DNA from: Glycine soja
Lineage: Eukaryota; Streptophyta; Magnoliopsida; Fabales; Fabaceae
NCBI RefSeq assembly: GCF_004193775.1
Contig: NC_041006.1
Location: 29,255,102 to 29,319,101, forward strand
Length of the DNA: 64,000 nucleotides
Reading direction: 5' to 3'
This document shows, piece after piece, positions 1-9,232 of the stretch (the stretch's first letter is position 1; each line of letters opens with the position of its first letter). Both the position numbers and the translations under genes were made by a program. Below the pieces are notes generated by a model. It did not search any database. It was given only the letters and a program-made list of their open reading frames with translations, and was not told the DNA's origin.

Positions 1-1310
1 CATAGGGTTGAATCAATTTTAGATTTTCATTTAAACCATAGTCCATCACGTCTTTGTCAAAGTGAAACTGGAAATAACACATGGACATTGACAATCCTCA
101 ATTTTTTTGTAAATTGGCATAATTATGTGTTGGCAGTAGACAAAGAAACGATGTAACTCGATCCATCTTTTGCCCCAATTTTTGCAAGTCAATTACTTCC
201 ATACTTGACCTTGACTCGATTAACCTTTTCTTAAAAGCATGTGCTTGGTTCAACCCCATAATCCAAGGAATAGCAATTTTGATCGCCAATACTTCGACCA
301 CGTCTCATAGAGACGAATGACTCAGGCATACTTATGCTATGCATGGAAAATGCAACTATGAGATTAAGATGCCTGAAGAACCATCATTTTCCTAGTTTAA
401 CCATGCATTAGGTACCACATTCACATGATTTTCAATCATCATCTTTTTTTTTATAGAGAAATGGGTGTATAATCCCAACATGGTTGGTTTATAGCCATCT
501 TCATGGTACCCAACACATGTAACTAAGAATGTAGTGAGACTTTCATTCTTCATTGTGACTTTCTTTTTGTTTTGTTTTTGTGTTTTTTTTTACATGCAGA
601 GGAAAATGCAAGGATCATGCATGAGTGAACATCATGTGAATGATGAAAATAGAATGTATGCAATTGGCATGCTAAATGAAGGTGTATGATAATGTCGTGA
701 TTTATGCAAATGTAATGCACGAATATGATACAGGAATGATACACCTATTACGATGCTATGAAGAGACGCATGATGCCATCAAGGAATATGTTGGAGTAAG
801 TTTGCTGCATGCCCCTTAATTGAGGAACCTAATGGAAATGATCCAAAAGTCCACTTCTAGTGATAACTCCAAAGGGTGGTTTCAAGTAACTTTACTAGCT
901 TCTAAAGATATCATCCTCTTAGGTAATACATTGTGGTGATAGGGACTATCAGCGACAATGCATCACTAAAAGAGGAAAACTCTAGATGAGGCTTCAATGT
1001 CATCAAGCAAGTCAGAGACCCAGCATGACCACAGATAAACCTCCACTCCTTATGGCTGACATAGACCCGGGTATAGGGCTTAACATCTCAATGTGTGTGT
1101 GAGGTGTAGGTGTCATGTGTGTGTAGAAAAAGTATTTCTAACTATGAATGTAATCGATAGACAAGCACACACCAAACACAACAACATAGCAAAGGTTATG
1201 TACAAATATGGACAAAAACCAAAGATAAAAGGGAAGAGAGAGCATAAATAAAGAAGAAGTCATGATGAGATGTTGCACGCTGATTGATTGACCTAACTCT
1301 CTAAAAATAG
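1..1310 (-). mobile_element. Internal 5' region of a minus-strand Ogre/Tat-type LTR retrotransposon
   Basis: This stretch lies directly inside the primer binding site and LTR of the element at 1311-3096, so by position it is the 5' leader and start of the internal region of a minus-strand Ty3/gypsy element that runs off the left edge. Minus-strand reading frames are short (the longest is about 67 codons at 98-301), and I recognise no gag, protease or reverse transcriptase motif. The assignment rests on the adjacent PBS and LTR, not on protein similarity. The sequence is mostly AT-rich with scattered stops. Confidence 0.55.
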
Positions 1311-1328
1311 TCCCCAGAGGAGTCGCCA
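1311..1328 (-). other. Primer binding site complementary to tRNA-Arg
   Basis: The plus strand reads TCCCCAGAGGAGTCGCCA, which matches the 3' end of plant tRNA-Arg (TCCCCAGTGGAGTCGCCA) at all but one base. Read on the minus strand it is therefore a primer binding site. It sits 2 bases from the LTR terminus at 1331. A tRNA-Arg primer is established for Ogre/Tat elements of legumes. The mismatch at the seventh base fits an old copy. Confidence 0.75.
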
Positions 1329-1514
1329 ACTGTCACAACCTGCCCTCCGGCGGGGGCGCGAAAAGGCCTCTCGTATGGGCCAATGGTGCGTCTTCAATTG
1401 AAGGAAAACACGTGGAGTCGCCACCAACGTTTATTCGAGGAAAACGCTAGAAAAACCAAAAAGACAAAGGTCTGCGTATTTTGAAAATGAGGGTTCAATA
1501 GTTGTTTACACATA

Positions 1515-2145
1515 GGGAAGGTATTAGCACCCCACACGCCTGTCACAATAGCCTCTAATCGAGTGTGCAAATCATGACTTCAAAACTATGTATTTTCCCT
1601 TTTTATATTATCTTTTTCCCTTTTTATGTTTTCTTACTTTTTTTTCCTTTTTGCTTTTTTTACTTTTTTTCCCTCGCTCCTACGTATCCTCGGGTGTGAT
1701 GAGAAAATCAGACCTACATAGTTCTTTAAGAACTGAACGGTGGTTAAATTGTTTTTTTATCTTTTTTGAAAGATTGATTTTAACCGAGCAAAATTCGTTT
1801 AAGGTGTTGGACCCCATGCGCATGGGGAAGGTATTAGCACGTCACGTGCCCGTCACAAGGGACGACAACCTCTAATCGAGTGTGCAAATCATGACTTCAC
1901 CTCCCTTTTTATGTTATCTTTTTCCCTTTTTATGTCTTTTTTACTTTTGCTCCTTTTTATGTTTTTTACTTTTTTGGAGTCGACAAGGGTATTACCCTCG
2001 CTCCTACGTATCCTTGGGTGCGATGAGAAAATCAGACATAGGTAGTTCTTTAAGAACTGAACGTTGGTTAAATTGTTTTTTTATCTTTTTTGAAAGATTG
2101 ATTTTAACCGAGCAAAAGTCGTTTAAGGCGTTGGACCTTGAAACG
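1515..2145. repeat. Tandem duplication of about 310 bp inside the LTR
   Basis: Two successive copies each contain, in order, GGGAAGGTATTAGCAC, CTCTAATCGAGTGTGCAAAT, a T-rich CCCTTTTTATGTT stretch, CTCCTACGTATCCT, a GAGAAAATCAGAC block, TTCTTTAAGAACTGAACG and TTTAACCGAGCAAAA. The first copy starts near 1515 and the second near 1825. Both copies are well conserved by eye. Confidence 0.8.
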
Positions 2146-2284
2146 ATCTTTTGATTTTTGAAAGGAGAGAATCGTTAAGGCGTTGGACCTTTGAACAATC
2201 TCTTTTTTTTTTATGAAATGAAGAAGTTTATGAGTTGGTTTTATTTGGTTTTGGCTCATTAATCTTCAATCCATTTTTAGAGAT

Positions 2285-2470
2285 AACTTGCCACGCTAAT
2301 GACCAGTTAAAACTTATTTTACATTGATGAAAAGAGTTTACAACACAAATGATCGGTCAAAACTTATTTAAACAGTGATTTAGTGTGATTACAACATAAA
2401 TGATTGGTTGAATTTTATTTTAATGGTGATTAAACAAGATTACAGTATGAACGATCGGTCGAAACTCGCT
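2285..2470. repeat. Degenerate 52-bp repeat series in the LTR, about four copies
   Basis: A core resembling AAATGATCGGTCAAAACTTA recurs near 2296, 2348, 2400 and 2452, each followed by an AAC..GTGAT..GATTACA-like spacer. The period is about 52 bp. This is an LTR-internal minisatellite with substantial divergence between units. Confidence 0.6.
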
Positions 2471-3098
2471 TTAAACAAAGAAAAAGATCACCGATGATCG
2501 AAGAAGGAGATAAAGATGCACAAACAATAAAGGGGAACCCCTAAGGGTCCATAAATCAAGTTCAAATCCTTAAAACCAAACACTAACCGGATGAAGAACG
2601 AAGAACAATGAAGAATGATGAAGAACAGCTGAAGAACGAATGACAAACGGTGTAGGAATCGATCATGGATGCGATTCAAAAGTGTTTCGGCCTTGTTTTC
2701 TCTTTTTTCTTCTTATTTTCTCTTCTTTCTTCTTCTTTCTGGTCCTCTGGACTTCATGGACCCTTTACTTCAGCCTTCCCACGCCTATTTATAGCAAAAT
2801 GAAGCATTTGGGTTAAAGGTAGCTTGCCCAGGCGAGCTGATAACTTCATCCTGAAGCAACTTGCTCGCCTAGGTGAGCTAGTTACTTCATCATGAAGTTA
2901 TCTAGGTGGCTTAGGGGCTGAAAAATGCCCCTAAAGTGACCATATTTCCCTCCTTTTGAGTAATTTTTACATTTCCTTTCGAAATGTCAAAAAATCTTAC
3001 GGAATACGCGGTAATTGGTGTTAAGCAGCTCAATTCGACTGGCAAGAATCCAAATGTTTGCAAATGATCGTCCTAGGAAAAAATTAGGGTATGATAAC

Positions 3099-4410
3099 CA
3101 CCACTGCCACAACAGGAACTACCTCAAAACCAAACTTCACCTCATGCAAGGAACAACAGGAGAAGAAGGAGCAGAGGTGGAGGGAGAAAATTTGATCAAG
3201 GAGATATTTTGATGGAACCTATTGTGACTAGTGGTGTTGAAAATGGAAACACCATGTGTGGTGAAAAAGAGATGAGTTACCTTACTTTAAGCAAGTCTTT
3301 GAGCTTTGCTCCTAGACCTAGCTATGGACAAGTTAGAAGAAAGTGCATTGTGAAGGCTAACCACTTCTTTCCAAAGTTACTAGACAAGGACTTGAACCAG
3401 TATGATGTAAGGATCATTTTGCTTGCTTGGTCTTTATGTGACTATTGTAGCCTTGTGCAAGGAAAAATTATGTTGGGGTTATGTGACTTATTGTGAGTGA
3501 CTCACACAACTAATGTAGCCCTTTAAGGAAGTGTTTAAGTTCTTATATCTGTCGTTCAATTGCATAAAGATATGGTTTTTGTGTCCTTTTTTCCTAGTAG
3601 TAACGTTTACGACTCCTTAAAAATTTGGCCTGAAGTTTTATTCTTATTGTTTGTTGCCTTTGCCGTGTTTTGTAGGTCAGTATTACCCCTGAAGTGTCTT
3701 CCAAAGCAATGAACAAGTCCATTATAGTAGAACTAGTGAGACTATATAAAGAGTCTGACCTTGGGATGAGGCTTCCAGCATATGATGGCACAAAAAGTTT
3801 GTACATTGCAAGGACACTTCCCTTTTCAAGGAGAAATTTTAAGATAAAGGTTGTGGATGATAAGGATGGAGTTAATGGCTCCAAGTAAGATTTAGTCTTG
3901 GATAGTAATTCCATACTTCTATTTGGCTTCAAAACATAAACTAGATGGACTGTGTGTGTGTGTGTGTTTGTGTGTATGTGTGTGTGTGTGTACATGTGTG
4001 TGTGTGTGTAAGCATTCAAATTAAGCTCAATTTCCAACTGACACTTGCACCATTTTCAAAAGGGAAAGAGAATATAGAGTGGTGATCAAGTTTGTTGCCA
4101 CGGCAAATTTGCATAACTTGGGCTAGTTTCTGGCTAGTAAATATGTTGATGCTCCACAAGAGACACTCCAAATTGTTGACATTGTATTAAGAGAACTATC
4201 ATCTAAGAGGTAGTTTTGCAAAATAATTGAAAGAAAATGTGAAACTTGAAGTTTTTTTTCATCTCACAGCTTCATTTTCTAAAGGTTTTGCCCAATTGGG
4301 AGGTCTTTCTTTTCACCTGATATTAGAACACCACAACAACTTGGAGAGGGTTTGGAATCGTGGTGTGCATTTTACCAAAGCATAAGGCCTACTCAGATGG
4401 GTCTTTCCCC
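3099..4410 (+). pseudogene. Argonaute (AGO1/5/10 clade) N-terminal exons, captured fragment
   Basis: Four exon-like blocks match the N and linker-1 regions of plant Argonaute. Block one (about 3099-3406) has the basic Gly/Arg-rich stretch, then SFAPRPSYGQV, IVKANHFFPKL and DLNQYD. Block two (3676-3884) has ITPEVSSKAMN, ELVRLYKESDLGMRLPAYDG and KSLYIARTLPF. Block three (about 4058-4209) has REYRVVIKF, DAPQETLQIVDIVLREL and an in-frame TAG at 4124. Block four (about 4285-4410) has [20 protein letters not shown] and [17 protein letters not shown] borders flank most blocks. Argonautes bind small RNAs; this copy lacks the whole PAZ domain, where CTP synthase exons follow instead. It is a non-functional capture. 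Confidence 0.85.
3950..4010. repeat. (TG)n microsatellite in an intron of the captured Argonaute fragment
   Basis: Runs of TG are interrupted by TTTG, TATG and TACATG. The complementary reading frame translates to a low-complexity His/Thr string and is not a gene. Confidence 0.9.
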
Positions 4411-4617
4411 CAATATTGGTATATTACTCACCATAGATATCATTTTATATTCATGCTTTTATTACAAATAAACGAGAAAAAAGTATTTAGTATTATTTGT
4501 GAACATAAAATTATATTAGATATATGTCTCACCATTAATAAATGGATTGGGATTGTTATTGCAATGGTAAAACCAATTTAACATTATCGTTTATTTAATG
4601 AATGTTTTAATATACAG

Positions 4618-5647
4618 AAAACAAAGCCAACTCAACACAATGTCCGCCAACTTAGAGGGTTAGGGTTGACCCCAAATCTTCTTGCTTGTTGTAGTTCAAA
4701 AATATTTCTATTGCTTTTCTACTTTTTATTTTTATCTTGTTGGTTCCACATAATAATGATTGAATATTTTTGTTTTATCATCTGCAGGAACTTCATGACA
4801 ATGTTAAGGAAAAACTTTCTCAGTTTTGTCATGTTCCGATAATATCATATAAATGTTGACAATTTTCACCTTGCTTAACTTTATATCATTGCATATATTC
4901 TCAAAGGAATCTTTTGTATATGCAGTCATCAAGCATACTAACTCTCTACGATGTTCCAAATATTTGGGACATTCCTTTGCTATTAAGAGTAAGTAATTTT
5001 GTGGTATTTTTTGAAACTGCTTTTTGTGGTTGTCTTTTTGTGTATTACTGGAACATTGTTTACAAAGTTTTAAATTGCTTAGATTGTGGTTTAGTATCCT
5101 TTTGCCTAGACAGTTGAAGTGCATTATTTTTCAGTTTTCACTAAGTGATGTGAGTCATATAATAACCAGATTTTTTTTTCCATTTGATATTCTTTTACTA
5201 ATAGGACCAAAAGGTGCATGAGGCAATCCTGAAAACATTAAACCTGCGAGGGTTTGTTTGACAAACTCATTTTCTTGATTATCTTGATGTGCTGATGTAG
5301 TGATGTTCTGGGAGTTTATTATTAGTGATGGGCTGTTACTTAAAGTGCTTCTATCATTCCACTAATTATACTTGGAATCCTATTTGCAGTGTTGATACAG
5401 AGCCTAATTTTAAGGAGTGAATTGCAACAACAAAAGTATATGACAAATTTCATGAAACAGTGAATTTAAACATTTTCTGATATATCATCTAAAAAAGCTA
5501 ATTTATTTCATGAATGCATGAGTTCCAATATTCAACTCTTTATAGTGGCTAGTACTGAGCTCACAACTATTTTGTTTTTCACAGGTTAGAATTGCAATGG
5601 TGGGAAAATATACTAACCTCTCATATGCATATCTTTTTTTATTGAAG
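4618..5647 (+). pseudogene. CTP synthase exons, captured fragment inside the Argonaute array
   Basis: Six short exon-like blocks match eukaryotic/plant CTP synthase in the correct order. They are 4618-4690 ([19 protein letters not shown]), 4788-4838 ([17 protein letters not shown]), 4926-4988 (ITLYDVP-like: ILTLYDVPNIWDIPLLLR), 5205-5251 (DQKVHEAILKTLNLRG), 5390-5460 (EPNFKE then a stop at 5418 where Trp is usual, then VYDKFHET) and 5585-5647 (VRIAMVGKYTNLSYAYL). The enzyme makes CTP from UTP and glutamine. These blocks cover the end of the synthetase domain and the linker to the glutaminase domain; the glutaminase Cys-His-Glu site is absent. Introns are kept, so the copy came from DNA. It is surrounded on both sides by Argonaute exons in the same orientation. 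Confidence 0.85.
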
Positions 5648-5817
5648 GTACATCGTCTCTAATTTATTTTCCATGTTTGGTAGTAATACATTAAAACTCC
5701 CATTGCAATACCTATAACTAGCCCTTTTAGTTCTTAGAATTTGATAATACAGGCATGGAGGACTTTTAAGTATGATTACTTTTTTTGTCACTATACATTG
5801 ATACATAGTAGTTGTCT

Positions 5818-8148
5818 GCAACTTAAATATCATGAAAGTGGGAAAGAAAAGAATTGTTTACCCCAAGTTGGTCAGTGGAATATGAAGAACAAGGTAGTGT
5901 ACATTGATATTACAATGATCTATTTTCAAACAGTTGTGAAATGCAACTATTTTTCCTTGTTTTTGAAAAAATAAAGGGAAATGCTGATATTTTTAATAGT
6001 AATTTATAACAATATTATTTTTGCTCAACTCTTTGGTCCAATTTAATTTAAATTATGAAATTCCTAGGTATGTGCTATTCCTGTTTAGTGCGGAATTTCA
6101 TGTAATAACTATTAATACTGGTCACTTTGTCGGCTAATACTTGAATGATATAAAAAATGATAAATGGGATGATTGTCAGCTGGTGGGCATGCATAAATTT
6201 TTCACGAAGCGTACAAGACAATGTTGCTCACACTTTTTGTATTGAATTAGTCCAAATTTGGCAAGTATTTGGCATGGTAGATTTCCACCTATTCTGTTTT
6301 TTAGTGTTTGAAGTGTGGACAAATGCACTATATATTGTTTTTTTCTTGTAGGAAATTAATTCAAAGCCTGTTATCCCCATCTACAATGCCAAATAGGAAC
6401 ACATGGAGAAAGCTTTGAAGCATGTTTACCATGTGTCAACAAACAAAACAAAAGGAAAGGAATGGGAGCTTTTGTTAGCAATATTGCCCAACAACAATGG
6501 TTCTCTCTATGGTATGCCCCCTTTAATTATAATAAAAGTACATGATATATAAATTTGTGATTGTTATTTACTTCAATTATTGGGACAAGTAGCCTATGTT
6601 CTGAGTTAAATTGTAAATATTCATAACTTCATATAATTATATTTTGTTTTCAGGTAATCTCAAGCGTATTTGTGAAACAGACCTTGGTTTAATTTCTCAA
6701 TGATGAATGATTAAGCATGTCTTTCAGATCATTAAGCAGTATTTGGCTAATGTTTCTTTGAAAATCAATGTGAAGGTTTGTTTTCTCACAAATCTCAGTG
6801 ACATGAAATAGCTATTTCCTTTAAGTCTACTATCAATTTCTTCCAATTTATTTTTTATCAATGTATTGGTTATAAGTTGTTGGCAAGTCAAATCTTTCCT
6901 ACCTTTTGTATTGGTTGGATTATCTGTGCCAACCTATTCATAGTTAAATTATAATTTTGGCACACGGTGTAATGAGCTGGTTAACTGACGTCCACCAGAA
7001 AACCTAAGCAGGGATGAGTTGGTTCTTATGAGTATCAACTTTGACTTGACCCAATGAAATTTTTTTTGTCTAAATAGAAATTAAGGAATTTCATAATGGA
7101 TGGCAAAATTTGTGATCTATTAAAATTCATAAGATTGAATGTCTAGCGATTTATGATATTATTTTTGAAGTTTATTTGGTCATTGAAATTATAGGATTTA
7201 GGCCAAAGAAAACTAACATACCTTGGTGTCAAGAGGCTCCTCGCATGCGAAGGTATACGGAAGGTTTATTGTATACAGTCTTACCCTTGATTTAGATAGT
7301 GAGGGAGAAAAATAGGGAATTGAGATTCTAAATAATCAGATATTTGATTGATATAGTATGTTCATAACTTGATACTAAATATGGACCCTAAGGTCTTATT
7401 TTTATTAGAGTATAAGAGTATATTTTATTTTTGTACTCTTAATAAAGAGCACTACAGAGTAAAATATACTCTAATAATTTTATATACTAATAATCAGGTC
7501 AAGTACAATTGTGGTGTCATTAAGACTGGATGAAACCCACTAATATAGTATGATGATGACTACTACAAACCATAGTTACCACTTACTAGGTTTGTAGTAC
7601 TCAACCTAATGAAATATTGGTATCTAGGGGTTATACATAGTCAATACGCTTAGGTATGCGACCAATAATTACATTGGCTAGCTTCATGTTTTGAGAGGTT
7701 ACTGATACTGATAGGATATCTATATTTCCAGCCATATAGAGATCACATAAGCCAAATCATAATCATTACCAAGGTCATTGTATAGTATATACTATATACT
7801 ATCTAATAGAGCAACATATAGGGAGTTCAATTGACAGTAAAGGCACTCCTTCCTCCAAATTGAAGAGCTTAACAACCCCATCCAAAGCCAAGAATGCTTA
7901 GCACCTAATCTAGCTCTAATCCAACAGGCTTTTCTATCTAATAAAGCTTGCACCCAATGGATTTGGTGATGATTCCATTACAATCCGACAACAAGAGCTC
8001 CTCATTGTTGACCTTGATGTCCTCCTTTCATGCCTTCATCACAAACATATTGTTCACTAAAATGCATGCAATGATGTCCACCCTTATGGACCTAGTAATG
8101 GGTTCCATATGTCAGTAGTTGACATATTTGACAAGTAATAAATATACA

Positions 8149-8221
<73 letters not shown>

Positions 8222-8795
8222 GCTTCAATAGTCAGTTAAGCTTTTAGCATAGTTGTGAGTGTTTTGACCTACAAAAATGATGATAAATTCCTGGTAGTTT
8301 ATCCTGTTACTAAAATAAAGTGTCATGTTGGCCAATGTAGTCATCTCTGCTCTATGGATATTGTTGAAATTCCCGATATCTTTCCAACTACTAATTAATC
8401 ATCATTTGACCTTTTCTTAATGCAGATGGGAGGTAGAAACATTGTTCTGGTTGATGCTATAAGCTGTAGAATACCATTGGTTAGTGACATATCAAGTATA
8501 ATATTTGGAGCGGATGCTACCCATCCTAGAAATGGAGAAGACTCCAACCCTTCATTACTAGATGTAAGCTTATGATCCATTTGTCTTGATTTTTTAATTT
8601 TGCAGTGGTTCTTAAGGGTTTTGGTAGCTGATATATATTGTTGAATATGTAGGTAGTAGCATCTCAACACTGGCCTGAACTGAAAAAATGTGTTGGTTTA
8701 GTGTGTGCTCAAGCTCATAGACAAGAACTCATACAAGATTCCTACAAAATGTGGCATAACCTTGTTCATGCCTTAGTCAGTGGTGGTATGATCCA
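5818..8795 (+). pseudogene. Argonaute MID/PIWI exons, captured fragment
   Basis: The array resumes Argonaute after the PAZ region. About 5818-5893 reads [20 protein letters not shown]. About 6153-6276 reads [13 protein letters not shown]. At 6352-6511 an in-frame TAG lies at 6394, followed by [15 protein letters not shown]. At 6654-6775 NLKRICETDLGLISQ is followed by two TGA stops at 6701-6706, where the family has Cys-Cys, then KQYLANVSLKINVK. At 8426-8563 it reads [20 protein letters not shown] and [10 protein letters not shown], with the first PIWI catalytic Asp kept. At 8653-8795 it reads [18 protein letters not shown] and SGGMI. The second catalytic Asp and the His are missing because the capture ends at an exon border. 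The intron from 6776 to 8425 is enlarged to 1.65 kb. Confidence 0.87.
8144..8217. repeat. (CATA)n-(TA)n compound microsatellite
   Basis: About eight CATA/TACA units pass into an uninterrupted TA run. It lies in the long intron before the PIWI exon of the captured Argonaute fragment. Confidence 0.95.
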
Positions 8796-8939
8796 GTAAT
8801 ACAAGAAATATGACCTCCTAACTCTCTAATTCTTAATGGTGTTTATGTCATTTCATAAAAATGTTTTTATTATTTTAAATTAATTAATTTTTTTAAAAAA
8901 AATTACATTCTAAGACAATAATTACCTAAAAATCTTCTT

Positions 8940-9232
8940 AGAAAAGTACCTTTCTAAGACGATGCTTAGCTCACGACCGTCTTAGAAGGGTACCTTTCTA
9001 AGACGATGCTTAGCTCACTACTGTCTTAGAAAGGTTCCTTTCTAAGACGGTACTTAGCTCACGACCATCTTAGAAAGGTATCTTTCTTAGAAGGTCACGT
9101 TTTTCTAAGACTATTTTTTATGGAATCGTCGTCAAAAGTCTTAACTTTCAACGACGTTAGCTTCAAAGACAGTTCAAAATCGTCTTTGTATATTGTTTTT
9201 CACCTTCGTCATTTGTCTTTTTTGTAGCAGTG
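8940..9232 (+). repeat. CACTA subterminal repeats and right terminal inverted repeat
   Basis: Three and a half direct repeats of about 44 bp begin near 8948, 8991, 9035 and 9079. Each starts with CCTTTCTAAGACG and ends with its near-complement CGTCTTAGAA, so every unit can fold into a hairpin. The following part contains GTCGTCAAAAGTCTTAACTT and TTTCAACGACGTTAGCTTCA, also an imperfect inverted arrangement. The element ends at 9232 with TTTTTTGTAGCAGTG. Subterminal repeats of this kind are transposase-binding sites in known CACTA elements; that role here is inferred. Confidence 0.7.

Larger units (their letters stand above)
1331..3096 (-). mobile_element. 5' LTR of an Ogre/Tat-type Ty3/gypsy element
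   Basis: On the minus strand the LTR starts near 3096 as TATCATACCCTAATTTTTTC, probably TGTCATACCC originally, and ends at 1331 as GGTTGTGACA next to the PBS. Its length is about 1,766 bp. The start matches the plus-strand LTR at 62541 (TGCCATACCCTAATTT). The two copies also share the block with CTCCTACGTA, the TCAGACCTACGTAGTTCTTT-like block and the GGCGTTGGACCTT block. Inside are a 310-bp tandem duplication, a 52-bp repeat series and the short palindrome GCTCGCCTAGGTGAGC near 2867. It lies directly beside the captured Argonaute exons, so it probably inserted into the CACTA element to its right. Confidence 0.75.
3097..9232 (+). mobile_element. CACTA-type transposon carrying Argonaute and CTP synthase gene fragments (left end lost)
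   Basis: The right end is clear: tandem TTCTAAGACG...CGTCTTAGAA units at 8940-9100 lead to a terminus at 9232 whose complement reads CACTGCTACAAAAAAGAC, a typical CACTA inverted-repeat start. The body holds exons of two unrelated host genes with their introns. The left terminus is not in the window because the Ogre LTR abuts at 3096. No CACTA transposase is visible here, so the element is probably non-autonomous. The same end structure recurs in the element at 47711-50934. Gene fragments with introns imply capture from genomic DNA rather than from mRNA. Confidence 0.65.

Noticed and set aside
1311..1328. tRNA-Arg-like 3' end as a possible tRNA gene
   Set aside because: Only the last 18 bases match; no cloverleaf precedes it, and its place beside the LTR terminus explains it as a primer binding site.
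3594..4037. 147-codon minus-strand frame
   Set aside because: It is antisense to Argonaute exons and runs through the (TG)n tract, giving a His/Thr string; a shadow frame.
7215..7290. SINE-like text (GCATGCGAAGGTATACGG...GTATACAGTCTTACCCTTG)
   Set aside because: It resembles part of a plant tRNA-derived SINE, but no polymerase III boxes, tail or target duplication could be placed; too short to call.
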